A DNA stretch of 64,000 bases from Bacteroidota bacterium. GTDB taxonomy: Bacteria; Bacteroidota; Bacteroidia; Chitinophagales; Chitinophagaceae. Made by a program: the position numbers and the translations under genes. The notes beneath the pieces are model-generated. The model was not told the DNA's origin. It worked only from the letters and a program-made list of their open reading frames with translations, and did not search any database. Below, in pieces: positions 1-8,829 of this stretch; the stretch's first letter is position 1; every line of letters starts with the position of its first letter. The stretch lies in NCBI GenBank assembly GCA_026391435.1, contig JAPLEJ010000040.1, positions 62,001 through 126,000 on the forward strand. Reading direction: 5' to 3'.

Positions 1-1
1 G

Positions 2-91
2 GATAAAATAGGGGGATGGCCTCCTTGTAAATCGTTAAACGAAATTGGGTTGAAAATGTTACAACACTATTTGCCTTTTTTTCATCCTTAA
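2..91 (+). CDS. Possible C-terminal end of an unidentified plus-strand gene (partial)
   Basis: Frame 2 of the plus strand is open from the window edge to a TAA at 89-91, giving 29 residues that end ...LPFFHP. The other two plus frames are closed within a few codons. If real, it is the tail of a gene that converges on mqnC, whose stop lies 12 bases further on. The fragment is too short to recognise and a chance open frame of this length is quite possible. Confidence 0.3.
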   Translation, partial: DKIGGWPPCKSLNEIGLKMLQHYLPFFHP

Positions 92-102
92 GCTATTGAC
101 TC

Positions 103-1227
103 TTAATAGTTAATGATTTGCTCCTGAATATTGACAGGGAGTTCACGCCATTCATATTGTTGGTTGCGAAGTTGTGGTTCGAAACCTGCTTCTGCAATGG
201 CTTCTTGGATGGATTTGTAAGTGAATCGATGAGGAGCACCCGCAGCACTCACTACATTTTCTTCTAGCATAATACTTCCAAAATCGTTGGCACCTGCTTC
301 TAAACAAACTTGGGCTGTTGCTTTTCCAACGGTTAACCAACTTGCTTGAATATTTTTAATATTAGGCAGCATAATTCTACTAATGGCAATCATTCGGATA
401 TATTCTTCGGTGGTCGTTAAATTATGAACACCTCTAATTTTAGTAAGTAATGTATCTACATCTTGGAAGGTCCAAGGAATGAATGCTAAAAATCCTTTGG
501 CATCTTTTGGTTTTTTATCCTGTACTTCACGAATTCGTACCAAGTGAATAAATCTTTCTTCTAAAGTTTCTACATGACCAAACATCATGGTAGCACTCGT
601 TGTAATATTTAATTGATGTGCAGCTGCCATAACATCCAACCATTCATCTGCGCCACATTTACCATTGGATACTAATTTACGAACACGATCCACTAAAATC
701 TCGGCACCCGCGCCTGGTAAGGAATTCATGCCTGCTTCCACTAATGCTTTTAATACATCGGTGTGACTCATTTTTTCTAACTTGGCAATGTGTGCAATTT
801 CAGGGGGTCCTAAAGTGTGTAATTTGATATCAGGAAATTCTGCTTTGATTTGTTTAAAGATCCCTGTATAAAAATCCAAGCCTAATTCAGGATGGTGTCC
901 TCCTTGTAATAGTAATTGATCGCCACCCCATGCAATGGTTTCTTTAATTTTTTCTCTGTAAGTAGCCATATCCGTGATATAGGATTCAGGATGTCCTGGT
1001 ATGCGGTAAAAATTACAAAACTTACAGTTGGCTATACAAACATTGGTGGTATTTAAATTACGATCTATCTGCCATGTTACTTTTCCATGGGGCACTTGCT
1101 TTTTTCTTAATTCGTTGGCAACATAACTCAATTCAGCCAACGGGGCATTTTCGAATAAAAACATCCCTTCTTCCTTGCTTAAATGTTCAAAATTTAAGGC
1201 GCGTTGGTAAAGTGTTTCAAGCTGCAT
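103..1227 (-). CDS. mqnC: Dehypoxanthine futalosine cyclase MqnC (radical SAM)
   Basis: Radical SAM enzyme of the futalosine route to menaquinone. It cyclises dehypoxanthine futalosine to cyclic dehypoxanthinyl futalosine in the cytosol. The 374-residue protein carries the 4Fe-4S motif CxxxCxxC (C64, C68, C71 in CIANCKFC), followed by the family-typical LLQGGHHP and TMMFGHVETLEER segments. The start at 1227 (MQLETLYQ) is chosen because the longer upstream frame runs through a -7 promoter box and adds 67 residues without family character. MqnE is a related alternative, but the HVETLEERF...GFLAFIPW pattern is that of MqnC. No other menaquinone gene is in the window. Confidence 0.9.
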   Translation of the reverse strand: MQLETLYQRALNFEHLSKEEGMFLFENAPLAELSYVANELRKKQVPHGKVTWQIDRNLNTTNVCIANCKFCNFYRIPGHPESYITDMATYREKIKETIAWGGDQLLLQGGHHPELGLDFYTGIFKQIKAEFPDIKLHTLGPPEIAHIAKLEKMSHTDVLKALVEAGMNSLPGAGAEILVDRVRKLVSNGKCGADEWLDVMAAAHQLNITTSATMMFGHVETLEERFIHLVRIREVQDKKPKDAKGFLAFIPWTFQDVDTLLTKIRGVHNLTTTEEYIRMIAISRIMLPNIKNIQASWLTVGKATAQVCLEAGANDFGSIMLEENVVSAAGAPHRFTYKSIQEAIAEAGFEPQLRNQQYEWRELPVNIQEQIINY

Positions 1228-1248
1228 ATCTATACTTTTAAATGTCAG

Positions 1249-1256
1249 CAAAGTTA
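1249..1256 (-). promoter_or_regulatory. Bacteroidota -7 box for mqnC
   Basis: The minus strand reads TAACTTTG here, a match to the Bacteroidota -7 consensus TAnnTTTG. It lies 21 bases upstream of the mqnC ATG. No convincing TTG -33 element sits at the usual 19-21 base spacing. Confidence 0.45.
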
Positions 1257-1365
1257 CATGATTAACACCTTGTTGAAAAGCACTATTTTGGTTGATTTTA
1301 TCGGTTTTCGATAAAATTAAATGACCATAGCAAGCAATAGAAAAGGAACTATTGTACTTATTAAG

Positions 1366-1373
1366 TAATTTTG
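1366..1373 (+). promoter_or_regulatory. Bacteroidota -7 box for the M16 peptidase pair
   Basis: TAATTTTG matches TAnnTTTG and ends 8 bases before the ATG at 1382. Transcription would start only a few bases before the start codon, so the mRNA would have almost no leader. The -33 element is not clear. Confidence 0.45.
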
Positions 1374-1381
1374 ACCTCTTT

Positions 1382-2620
1382 ATGATACAATTTGAAAAAT
1401 TTGAACTTGCCAATGGCCTAAAAGTCATTGTACATCAGGATAGCAGCACACCTATGGCCGTGGTGAATGTTTTGTATAATGTAGGTGCGAAAGATGAGGA
1501 CCCTAAAAAAACAGGCTTCGCCCACTTATTTGAGCATTTAATGTTTGGGGGTAGTGTCAATATACCTGTGTATGATGAGCCCTTGCAACGCGCAGGTGGC
1601 GAAAACAATGCTTATACCACCAATGATTTAACCAATTATTATTGTCAAATTCCTGCCGAAAATATTGAAACTGCATTTTGGTTAGAAAGTGATAGAATGT
1701 TATCACTTGCTTTTAGTGAAAAAAGTTTAGAAGTACAACGCAAAGTAGTTTGCGAAGAATTTAAAGAACATTATATCAATAAGCCCTATGGAGATGCTTG
1801 GCATAAAATGAGGGAGTTGGCATACACAAAGCATCCTTATCGTTGGATGACCATTGGCGCTTCACTAGCCCATGTGGAAGATGCAAAAATGCAAGATGTA
1901 AAAGATTTCTTTTTCCAATTTTATCGACCTAACAATGCCATTTTAGTTGTCACAGGAAATGTTACCACTGCTCAAGTAAAACAATTGGCTGAAAAATGGT
2001 TTGCTCCTATTGCAGCGGGCAAGCTGTATCAAAGAGATTTACCTGCAGAACCGGTACAACAAAAAAGTAGATCAATGGATGTGCGTGCAGACGTGCCATT
2101 AGATATGTTAATGATGACATGGCATATGGGTGGTCGCATGGATGCGCGTTATCATGCAACTGATTTATTAACTGATGTCATTGGCGGAGGCGCTACTTCA
2201 AGATTATATGAGCAATTGATCAAAGTGAAACAAATTTTTTCATCGATTGATTGTTATCATTTTGGAGCAGTAGAACCAGGACTTGTTGTGATTGAGGGTA
2301 AGCTGGTAAAGGGAGTGACCATGTCGGTTGCCGAAAAAGCAGTCATGGACGAAATAGAAATAATTAAAAACACTTTGATGCCCATGAACGAAGTGCAAAA
2401 AGTAATTAATAAAACAGAAAGCTTAATTTGTTTTGAGGATATGAGCATCATGAATAGGGCACATAGTTTGGCATTTTATGAATTGCTAGGGGATGCGAAT
2501 TTAATGAACCAGGAACTAGAAAAATACCAACTAGTCACACCTGAAATTTTAAAACAAACCGCACAAGAAATTTTTCAGGACAACCATCGTAACACATTAT
2601 ATTATTATAGTAAATCCTAA
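1382..2620 (+). CDS. M16 family zinc metallopeptidase (catalytic subunit)
   Basis: Pitrilysin/insulinase-type peptidase of 412 residues. The inverted zinc motif HxxEH is present (H48-L-F-E51-H52), with the third zinc ligand expected among the glutamates at about 125-129. The C-terminal half has the second M16 fold. No signal peptide is seen, so it probably acts in the cytoplasm unless exported otherwise. It is followed after 4 bases by a second M16 gene that lacks the zinc motif, as in the two-subunit M16 enzymes where one chain carries the metal and the other supplies an Arg/Tyr pair. The start is the ATG at 1382 (MIQFEKFELANG); the longer frame begins upstream of the promoter box. Substrate unknown. 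Confidence 0.85.
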   Translation: MIQFEKFELANGLKVIVHQDSSTPMAVVNVLYNVGAKDEDPKKTGFAHLFEHLMFGGSVNIPVYDEPLQRAGGENNAYTTNDLTNYYCQIPAENIETAFWLESDRMLSLAFSEKSLEVQRKVVCEEFKEHYINKPYGDAWHKMRELAYTKHPYRWMTIGASLAHVEDAKMQDVKDFFFQFYRPNNAILVVTGNVTTAQVKQLAEKWFAPIAAGKLYQRDLPAEPVQQKSRSMDVRADVPLDMLMMTWHMGGRMDARYHATDLLTDVIGGGATSRLYEQLIKVKQIFSSIDCYHFGAVEPGLVVIEGKLVKGVTMSVAEKAVMDEIEIIKNTLMPMNEVQKVINKTESLICFEDMSIMNRAHSLAFYELLGDANLMNQELEKYQLVTPEILKQTAQEIFQDNHRNTLYYYSKS

Positions 2621-2624
2621 CATC

Positions 2625-3908
2625 ATGGCATTAGATCGACTTCTTGCTCCTGTTATCAAAGATGCTATTGATTTTGATATTCAATTAAAGCCTTATCAGC
2701 ACTTTGTTTTAGACAATCAAGTAGAAGTGTATACCTATGAAGGGGGTGCTGAAGAAGTGATGCTGATGGATATGGTTTTTTTTGCAGGCAATACTTATGA
2801 ACAAAAAAATTGGGTAGCTGCGGCCACTAATTTTTTATTAAAAAATGGGACCACGCAAAAAAACGCTTTTGAGATTAATGAAGCCTTTGAGTTTTACGGA
2901 GCACATCTAAGTCGAAATTGCTATAATGAAACAGCTACCATTGCTTTACATTGCTTGACCAAATATTTTAAGGAAGTAATTCCAATAGTGGGTGAATTAA
3001 TTGCAGAAGCTAATTTTCCTGAGAAAGAATTAATGATTTATCAACAAAATTTAATTCAACGATTATCCCTTAATTTAAAAAAAGGCGATTTTATCGCCAA
3101 TCGTTTAATTGATGAATATTTATTTGGTATTGATCATCCCTATGGAAAGTATGCCCTTGAGCAAGATTATAGAAATGTAAATAAGGAGGATTTGCATTGT
3201 TTTTATGATACTTATTATAAACAGGGCAAGTGTATTATTTTTATGGCAGGTAAGTTCCCAGGCAATATGCAGGAGCTTTTAAATAATAATATTGGTCAGT
3301 TGCCTTTAAATAAAAAGGAAATCCCTGCAGTGATGCATCCTATTGTATCTGCAACACAAAAAAAGTATAGTGTGATTAATGATGCTGAATCGGTACAAGG
3401 GTCTATTCGTATTGCACGACATTTCCCAAATAGACATCATCCCGATTTTGCACCTACGCAAGTATTGAATAATATTTTTGGTGGATTTTTTGGTTCGCGT
3501 TTAATGCGTAATATTAGAGAGGATAAGGGCTATACCTATGGCATACATAGTTACTTACAAAACCATGTTCAATCCTGTGCTTGGATGATTAGTACAGATG
3601 CAGGTAAGGATGTATGCAAGCCAACCATGGAGGAAGTATATAAGGAAATGAAAAAATTAAGAGAAGAGTTGGTCGAAATAGATGAGTTAAAATTGGTTAA
3701 AAATTATATGTTAGGTGGTTTGTTGGGCGACTTAGATGGGCCCTTTCAAATCATTGGTCGTTGGAAAACTTATATCTTAAATGATTTAAACGAGGAATAT
3801 TTTTATAAGACCATTGATATCGTAAGGGCGATACAGCCAGAAGAATTAAAGGCCTTGGCTGAAAAATATTTTCAACCAGAAGATTTTTATGAATTAGTAG
3901 TGTATTAA
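2625..3908 (+). CDS. M16 family peptidase-like protein (non-catalytic subunit)
   Basis: A 427-residue M16 homologue without HxxEH: the corresponding stretch reads NFLLKNGT. It keeps the C-terminal-domain signature around GSRLMRNIREDKGYTYG, where the Arg and Tyr that bind substrate in the non-catalytic chain are found. It is cotranscribed with the zinc-bearing paralogue 4 bases upstream, and the two most likely form a heterodimer. The loss of the metal site looks like subunit specialisation rather than decay, because the reading frame and the rest of the fold are intact. Confidence 0.83.
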   Translation: MALDRLLAPVIKDAIDFDIQLKPYQHFVLDNQVEVYTYEGGAEEVMLMDMVFFAGNTYEQKNWVAAATNFLLKNGTTQKNAFEINEAFEFYGAHLSRNCYNETATIALHCLTKYFKEVIPIVGELIAEANFPEKELMIYQQNLIQRLSLNLKKGDFIANRLIDEYLFGIDHPYGKYALEQDYRNVNKEDLHCFYDTYYKQGKCIIFMAGKFPGNMQELLNNNIGQLPLNKKEIPAVMHPIVSATQKKYSVINDAESVQGSIRIARHFPNRHHPDFAPTQVLNNIFGGFFGSRLMRNIREDKGYTYGIHSYLQNHVQSCAWMISTDAGKDVCKPTMEEVYKEMKKLREELVEIDELKLVKNYMLGGLLGDLDGPFQIIGRWKTYILNDLNEEYFYKTIDIVRAIQPEELKALAEKYFQPEDFYELVVY

Positions 3909-3947
3909 ATGAATTCAATTTATCTTACTCTCATTTGATCCAGTAAA

Positions 3948-4313
3948 ATGAATAATATGGGAAAATTTTTTACTAAAACAATTGCAACTGCATTGGCTGT
4001 TTTATTGGTTGCCTATTTAATGAAAGGAGTGACTGTGGATAATACCATCACCGCTTTATTAGTAGCTTTGGTTTTAGGCTTACTTAATAATTTTGTAAAA
4101 CCCATTTTAGTGGTATTAACCATTCCATTTACTGTTTTCACATTAGGGCTATTTTTAATTCTGATTAATATTTTCATCATCTTTACTGTTTCTGAAATTG
4201 TACCAGGATTTCATGTGAGTGGATGGTTTACCGCCTTTTTATTTGGGATATTGGTCAGCTTTTTTACTTCAATCATAGAGTCAATTTTAGGTACACCTGC
4301 CCCTAAAAACTAG
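3948..4313 (+). CDS. Phage holin family (superfamily IV / YvlD-like) membrane protein
   Basis: A small integral membrane protein of 121 residues with four hydrophobic segments (roughly residues 8-24, 32-50, 54-80 and 90-110) and the family-typical GLLNNFVKPILVVLTIPFTVFTLGLFLILIN-like core with its conserved N-x-x-x-x-P. Proteins of this family are called holin-like by similarity, but in chromosomes without prophage they are ordinary envelope proteins of unknown role. An in-frame ATG at 3957 is an alternative start. It stands 39 bases after the M16 pair and may share its transcript. Confidence 0.75.
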   Translation: MNNMGKFFTKTIATALAVLLVAYLMKGVTVDNTITALLVALVLGLLNNFVKPILVVLTIPFTVFTLGLFLILINIFIIFTVSEIVPGFHVSGWFTAFLFGILVSFFTSIIESILGTPAPKN

Positions 4314-4410
4314 TTATTTTTCCTACCATTTATCCTTTTCTAAGCTCGTTCAAAGAATTATATTTTATATAATATATTGTTAATCAATCTATTATCATAT
4401 TTATAAAAAT

Positions 4411-4445
4411 AATTATAGTACTATGTATTGCATAGTACTATAATT
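4411..4445. promoter_or_regulatory. Perfect 15-bp inverted repeat at the padR promoter (operator candidate)
   Basis: Left arm 4411-4425 (AATTATAGTACTATG) is the exact reverse complement of right arm 4431-4445, separated by the 5 bases TATTG. It covers the -33 TTG and most of the spacer of the padR promoter. PadR-family repressors bind such dyads and usually regulate their own gene, so autoregulation is inferred. A terminator is unlikely because the stem is AT-rich with only 2 G/C pairs of 15 near its middle and end, and it sits inside the promoter. Confidence 0.6.
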
Positions 4446-4458
4446 TTAGGTATCTTTG
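4428..4458 (+). promoter_or_regulatory. Promoter of padR-pspC operon (-33 TTG, 20-base spacer, -7 TATCTTTG)
   Basis: The -7 box TATCTTTG lies at 4451-4458 and a TTG at 4428-4430, with a 20-base spacer that fits the Bacteroidota consensus (TTG, 19-21 bases, TAnnTTTG). The ATG at 4477 follows at 18 bases. The inverted repeat at 4411-4445 overlaps the -33 element. Confidence 0.65.
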
Positions 4459-4476
4459 TGTTTCAATCTTATAATT

Positions 4477-4842
4477 ATGGATATTCAAAACACACAAAGT
4501 CAAATGCGCAAGGGCGTTTTGGAGTTTTGCATATTGTCCATCATTCAACAAGGGGAAGTATATCCAAGTGATATTGTTGAGAAAATGAAACTGGCCAATT
4601 TGCACATTCTAGAAGGAACCTTATATCCTTTATTGACTCGTTTAAAAAATGCAGGCTTATTAAATTATCGTTGGGTAGAAAGTATTAGCGGACCACCTCG
4701 AAAATATTTTGTGATGACAGACGAAGGCAATGCTGCCTATAATGTTTTATTAAAAACATGGAATGAAATGGCCGATGCAGTGCAGCTTATTACAAATAAC
4801 ACAAATCATATTAACACACCAGAAGCGAATCAAGCTTTATAA
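4477..4842 (+). CDS. PadR family transcriptional regulator
   Basis: A 121-residue winged-helix protein: RKGVLEFCILSIIQQGEVYPSDIVEKM, then LEGTLYPLLTRLKNAGLL and a wing with GPPRKYFVMTDEG, the standard PadR order. PadR proteins are dimeric repressors, often released by small molecules or stress. It precedes a PspC-domain membrane protein by 10 bases; this PadR/PspC pairing is recurrent in Bacteroidota and suggests control of an envelope-stress protein. The start at 4477 (MDIQNTQ) is preferred over the TTG at 4456, which lies inside the -7 box. The palindrome just upstream suggests autorepression. Confidence 0.85.
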   Translation: MDIQNTQSQMRKGVLEFCILSIIQQGEVYPSDIVEKMKLANLHILEGTLYPLLTRLKNAGLLNYRWVESISGPPRKYFVMTDEGNAAYNVLLKTWNEMADAVQLITNNTNHINTPEANQAL

Positions 4843-4852
4843 ATAAAAGACA

Positions 4853-7150
4853 ATGAAAAAAGTAATCAATATTAATTTTCAAGGACGCATTCTTCCCATT
4901 GAAGAATTAGCATATGAAATTTTAAAACAATATATTGATAGTTTACGCGACTATTTTAAAAACGAAGAAGGTTGCGATGAAATTATAAATGATATTGACT
5001 GTCGTATTGCAGAATTATGTGACGATCGTTTGAAAAAAGGGGCGCCATGTATTACCGAAGTGGATATGAATTTAATTATTACAAGTATTGGTCGTCCAGC
5101 TGATTTTGAAGCCCAGGATGGCTTTGAAGCAAGTTCATCTTCCAATACTTATTCTACTGAGTATACGGCGGGTGGCAATGATCACGATAATGAGTCAAGC
5201 AATAAAGATCAAACACAAAATAAAAAACTATATCGCGACGAACACAATAAAGTATTAGGCGGCGTTTGTAGTGGTATTGCTAATTATTTTAATTTAGATC
5301 CACTTTTAGTAAGAATATTATGGATATTTTTAATCGGCGTGAATATTTTGGGGTATTTAATTTTATGGATTGCAGTACCTAGTACTTCTGTCAAAGAAGT
5401 AGGTGGTGTTCGCAAGCGTTTATTTAGAGACATAGAAAACAAATTGATTGGTGGCGTGAGTTCGGGCTTGGCAAAATATTTTAGTATTCAAGTTTGGATT
5501 GTGAGAATTTTATTTTTAATACCTTTTATACGCTTTGTGGTCAATTTTAGACACCTGCATTTATGGCAATTTTGGGATTCACCGGATTTCCCTAATTTAT
5601 TAGATATTACTTTTAGTCCAGGTGCTGTTTTTGTATATATTGTTTTGTGGTTGGTATTGCCCGAAGCTAAAACCAGCGCAGATAAATTAGAAATGGTAGG
5701 TGAAAAAGTAGATTTGAATAGTATAAAGAATACCATTCAAAGTGATTTAGAAGGTTTTGGAACGAGAGCAAAATCATGGGGTAGCGCTCAAAGATCAGCG
5801 CGTCGGGAAGCAAGATCGGCCCGTCGTGAAGAAAGTTCAAATCGTCCAAATGAAAACAAAGATGAAAACATATCTAATAATAATAAGTCAGAAAATAAAG
5901 GATGTTTTCATTTTGCAGGTAATATCATCACTATTTTAATCAAAGCCTTTGTCTACTTTATATTGGGGATCATTATTATTTCATTACTTGCGGCTTTGTT
6001 TGGTTTAGGTGTGGCAGGAACTAGTTTATTACCACTTAGAAAATTTATCTTAGAAGATGGATTACAAAATTGGTATGTCATTGGAGCTATTATTTTATTT
6101 ATTTGGGTTCCTGTTATAGGTATTGTGACAGCCGTTGTGCGTAAACTAGCGGGCTTTAAAAAAGCGAATTTATTAATCCGATCTAGCTTTTGGGCTTTAT
6201 GGATTTTGGGTTGGGTTTGTATATTTTTGTTTTTTTCAAGTTTAACTAAATCTTTTTCTAAACATAATACCCCAGTTGAAAAAACGGTTGTATTAACGAA
6301 TGCGAAATTGAATTTTTTAACGGTGACTTCAGAACCTAAAATGAAGTACTATGAGGACCATTGGTTTAATATTACTCCTTTTGAAAAGTATACTGATGAA
6401 GATACTTTTTATGTAAGAAATTTACGTATCCGAATTACACAATCTAAAACTGATAGTTTTGAAGTTAAAATAATAAAACTAAGTAACGGAAGCACTAAGG
6501 AAGAAGCCAATAAACTTGCTAATAACATCAATTTTAACATCACTCAAAAGGACAGCGTTTTATTTTTAGATCGTGGTATTGGAATTAATAAACAAGATAA
6601 GTTTAGAAATCAACATGTCATTATGACCATAGCTGTTCCTATTGGGAAGCGCATTAAGATTGCTAAAAAGGGATGGCAGCAAATTAATATGAATGTCAAT
6701 GGCCATGGTATTCGCACAGAAAGAATGGGTGACATTGGTTTCGGGAATGATTCATGGGATGGGGAGTGGAATAATTCCTTTGATGATGAGTCTTTTAGTT
6801 ATGATAGAGGTGTTGAATATTTGATGACGGCATCAGGATTAGAAAAAATTGGCCGAATGGATATTGACAATGAAGTGGGACAGGATGAAGATACAAACGA
6901 TATCGAGCAGCAGTTAAAGGATTTAAAACAAGAACGTCAAAAACTAGAAGGCGATTTGAAAAAATCTAGGTCAGAGAAAATGAAAGAATTAGAACAAATT
7001 AATCGTGCATTAGAAAAAAAATCAAACGATCAAAAAGATAAAAAAACGATTACCAATAATACTGCAGTGATACCCAATTTGAATAATGTGAGCAAAGTGG
7101 CAAACAAGTTTGGCGATTTGCAATGGGTGATGGAAAGGTTTGCTTATTAA
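4853..7150 (+). CDS. Large PspC-domain membrane protein
   Basis: A 765-residue envelope protein. Residues 1-90 form a cytosolic domain (ININFQGRILPIEELAYEIL...GRPADF) typical of Bacteroidota PspC proteins. Two PspC domains follow at about 125-178 and 188-268, each beginning K-x-L-x-RD and containing GGVxSGxAxYF and membrane helices. Then come an Arg/Ser/Glu-rich linker (300-335), further membrane helices at about 355-465, a periplasmic beta-rich region and a charged coiled coil (about 670-725, DLKQERQKLEGDLKK). PspC proteins sense or respond to membrane stress. It is cotranscribed with the PadR gene. Its length and the duplicated PspC module are notable but known in this phylum. Confidence 0.8.
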   Translation: MKKVININFQGRILPIEELAYEILKQYIDSLRDYFKNEEGCDEIINDIDCRIAELCDDRLKKGAPCITEVDMNLIITSIGRPADFEAQDGFEASSSSNTYSTEYTAGGNDHDNESSNKDQTQNKKLYRDEHNKVLGGVCSGIANYFNLDPLLVRILWIFLIGVNILGYLILWIAVPSTSVKEVGGVRKRLFRDIENKLIGGVSSGLAKYFSIQVWIVRILFLIPFIRFVVNFRHLHLWQFWDSPDFPNLLDITFSPGAVFVYIVLWLVLPEAKTSADKLEMVGEKVDLNSIKNTIQSDLEGFGTRAKSWGSAQRSARREARSARREESSNRPNENKDENISNNNKSENKGCFHFAGNIITILIKAFVYFILGIIIISLLAALFGLGVAGTSLLPLRKFILEDGLQNWYVIGAIILFIWVPVIGIVTAVVRKLAGFKKANLLIRSSFWALWILGWVCIFLFFSSLTKSFSKHNTPVEKTVVLTNAKLNFLTVTSEPKMKYYEDHWFNITPFEKYTDEDTFYVRNLRIRITQSKTDSFEVKIIKLSNGSTKEEANKLANNINFNITQKDSVLFLDRGIGINKQDKFRNQHVIMTIAVPIGKRIKIAKKGWQQINMNVNGHGIRTERMGDIGFGNDSWDGEWNNSFDDESFSYDRGVEYLMTASGLEKIGRMDIDNEVGQDEDTNDIEQQLKDLKQERQKLEGDLKKSRSEKMKELEQINRALEKKSNDQKDKKTITNNTAVIPNLNNVSKVANKFGDLQWVMERFAY

Positions 7151-7185
7151 ACCTGGTTGGCACTTTCTATAGTTTTTAAAATATT

Positions 7186-7219
7186 AACACCCTTCTGAAA
7201 AGAGGGGTGTTTTATTTTT
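7186..7219 (+). terminator. Intrinsic terminator after the padR-pspC operon
   Basis: An 11-bp stem (AACACCCTTCT with AGAGGGGTGTT, one G-T pair) closed by a GAAA tetraloop, followed by a T-rich tract at 7210-7219. Confidence 0.85.
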
Positions 7220-7221
7220 GC

Positions 7222-7229
7222 TATATTTG
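7222..7229 (+). promoter_or_regulatory. Bacteroidota -7 box for gcvT
   Basis: TATATTTG matches TAnnTTTG and ends 16 bases before the gcvT ATG, directly after the preceding terminator. No TTG at the expected spacing. Confidence 0.45.
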
Positions 7230-7245
7230 ACTAAATTAAATTCTG

Positions 7246-8340
7246 ATGAGCGAAGTTTTATCTACCCCCTTTACCCACAAACACATTGCTTTAGGTGCTA
7301 AGATGGCGCCCTTTGCAGGTTATAATATGCCGATTAGTTATACCGGAATAAACGACGAACACGCTGCAGTGCGCAATGGGGTTGGCGTCTTTGACGTAAG
7401 TCATATGGGAGAGTTTGTTTTAAAAGGGGCCGATGCTTTGGACTTGATTCAACGTGTTACTTCAAATGATGCATCCGTTTTAGAAGATGGTAAAGCACAG
7501 TATAGTTGTTTACCTAATGCGACAGGCGGCATTGTGGATGATTTATTGGTGTACTGCGTTGAAAAAAATAAAGTGTACATGTTGGTGGTGAATGCTTCCA
7601 ACATTGAAAAAGATTGGAACTGGATAGTGCAGCATAATACGAAAGGAGTTGAGATGCATAATATAAGTCCTAAAACAGCTTTGTTGGCAGTGCAAGGACC
7701 CAAGGCGGCGCAAATTGTACAAACACTTACATCAATGGATGTAATGAATATTCCTTATTATAGTTTTTTAAAAGGGAAACTATTAGATATTGATAATGTT
7801 TTAATTAGTGCCACTGGTTATACTGGAGCAGGAGGAGTAGAAATTTATTTTGAAGACATCAATAACAATGCCAATAAAATTTGGGATGCTTTGTTTGAAG
7901 CAGGATCCCCTTTTGGTATTAAGCCCATAGGTTTAGGCGCACGTGATACTTTAAGATTAGAAATGGGATTTTGTTTATATGGTAATGATATTGATGATAC
8001 CACTAGTCCATTAGAAGCAGGACTAGGTTGGATTACAAAATTTAATAAAGAATTTACCAATTCAACAGCATTGGCTGCACAAAAAGCAAATGGAGTTAGC
8101 AAAAAATTAATAGGTTTTGAAATGATTGATCGTGGCATACCTAGACATTATTACTTAATTAAAGATGCAGCAGGTAATGAAATTGGTTCTGTGACTTCAG
8201 GAACACAAGCTCCTAGTTTAAACAAAGGCATCGGTCTTGGATATGTCCAAACCTCATTTGCTAAATTGGATACCGACATTTATATTGACATTCGTAATAC
8301 TTTAGTTAAAGCCAAGGTGGTCAAGTTTCCTTTTAAATAA
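7246..8340 (+). CDS. gcvT: Aminomethyltransferase (glycine cleavage system T protein)
   Basis: T protein of the glycine cleavage complex. It moves the aminomethyl carbon from the lipoylated H protein to tetrahydrofolate, releasing ammonia. The 364-residue length is normal. Visible family motifs are [11 protein letters not shown] near the N-terminus, FDVSHMGEF (about 48-56), [28 protein letters not shown] and the [11 protein letters not shown] region. It stands alone between a terminator and ssb; the other gcv genes are not in this window. Confidence 0.93.
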   Translation: MSEVLSTPFTHKHIALGAKMAPFAGYNMPISYTGINDEHAAVRNGVGVFDVSHMGEFVLKGADALDLIQRVTSNDASVLEDGKAQYSCLPNATGGIVDDLLVYCVEKNKVYMLVVNASNIEKDWNWIVQHNTKGVEMHNISPKTALLAVQGPKAAQIVQTLTSMDVMNIPYYSFLKGKLLDIDNVLISATGYTGAGGVEIYFEDINNNANKIWDALFEAGSPFGIKPIGLGARDTLRLEMGFCLYGNDIDDTTSPLEAGLGWITKFNKEFTNSTALAAQKANGVSKKLIGFEMIDRGIPRHYYLIKDAAGNEIGSVTSGTQAPSLNKGIGLGYVQTSFAKLDTDIYIDIRNTLVKAKVVKFPFK

Positions 8341-8451
8341 AGACTGGCTTTAAATTGATTCCCTGTATTTGTACCCGTATTTAAGGGAATAAATACTGTA
8401 CATCTGTATTCATAGTAATTGCATTTTTGTTTCTCAACAAAACATAGATAA

Positions 8452-8799
8452 ATGAAAGCAATTAAAAATCGAGTACAGTTAATGGGTTACTTAGGAGCAG
8501 ATCCAGAAATTAAAATTTTTGATGAAACAAAAAAACTAGCCAATATCCGGTTAGCAGTGAATGATCGCTACAAAAATGCCAAAGGCGAATGGGTAGACGA
8601 AACACAATGGTTTAATTTAGTGGCTTGGTCTAAATTAGCAGTGTACGCTGAAAAATTTTTAAAAAAAGGTATTGAGGTCGCTGTAGAAGGTAGATTGATG
8701 AACAAATCCTATACCGACAAAAATGCAGTAAAAAGAGTAAGTACAGACATCTACATTTCAGAAATTTTAATCTTAACCAAGAAAAAAGAGCTTGTGTAA
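8452..8799 (+). CDS. ssb: Single-stranded DNA-binding protein, short form
   Basis: An OB-fold SSB of 115 residues, with RVQLMGYLGADPEIK, VDETQWFNLVAWSKLAVYAEKFLKKG and VEGRL in the usual order. It ends ...EILILTKKKELV, directly after the OB fold, so it lacks the linker and the acidic tip (DDDIPF-type) with which standard SSBs recruit repair and replication proteins. This suggests a secondary SSB, with a full-length copy elsewhere, or a lineage in which the tail is dispensable. Its neighbours (gcvT, comB) give no clue. Confidence 0.85.
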   Translation: MKAIKNRVQLMGYLGADPEIKIFDETKKLANIRLAVNDRYKNAKGEWVDETQWFNLVAWSKLAVYAEKFLKKGIEVAVEGRLMNKSYTDKNAVKRVSTDIYISEILILTKKKELV

Positions 8800-8822
8800 A
8801 CTTCCCGCATTTTGTATATTTG
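8792..8822 (+). promoter_or_regulatory. Promoter of comB (-33 TTG, 20-base spacer, -7 TATATTTG)
   Basis: TTG at 8792-8794 and TATATTTG at 8815-8822 are exactly 20 bases apart, an ideal Bacteroidota promoter, and it overlaps the end of ssb. The comB ATG at 8830 is only 7 bases past the -7 box, so the transcript should be nearly leaderless. Confidence 0.7.
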
Positions 8823-8829
8823 TGGTCCT

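Noticed and set aside
1228-1428. N-terminal extension of MqnC (67 residues)
   Set aside because: It crosses a -7 box and has no family similarity; MqnC proteins begin near MQLETLYQ.
3948-4313. Holin-like gene as a sign of a prophage
   Set aside because: No other phage gene is near; this family is common in chromosomes.
4456-4476. TTG start for PadR seven codons upstream of the ATG
   Set aside because: It lies inside the -7 box TATCTTTG, so it would be upstream of or at the transcription start.
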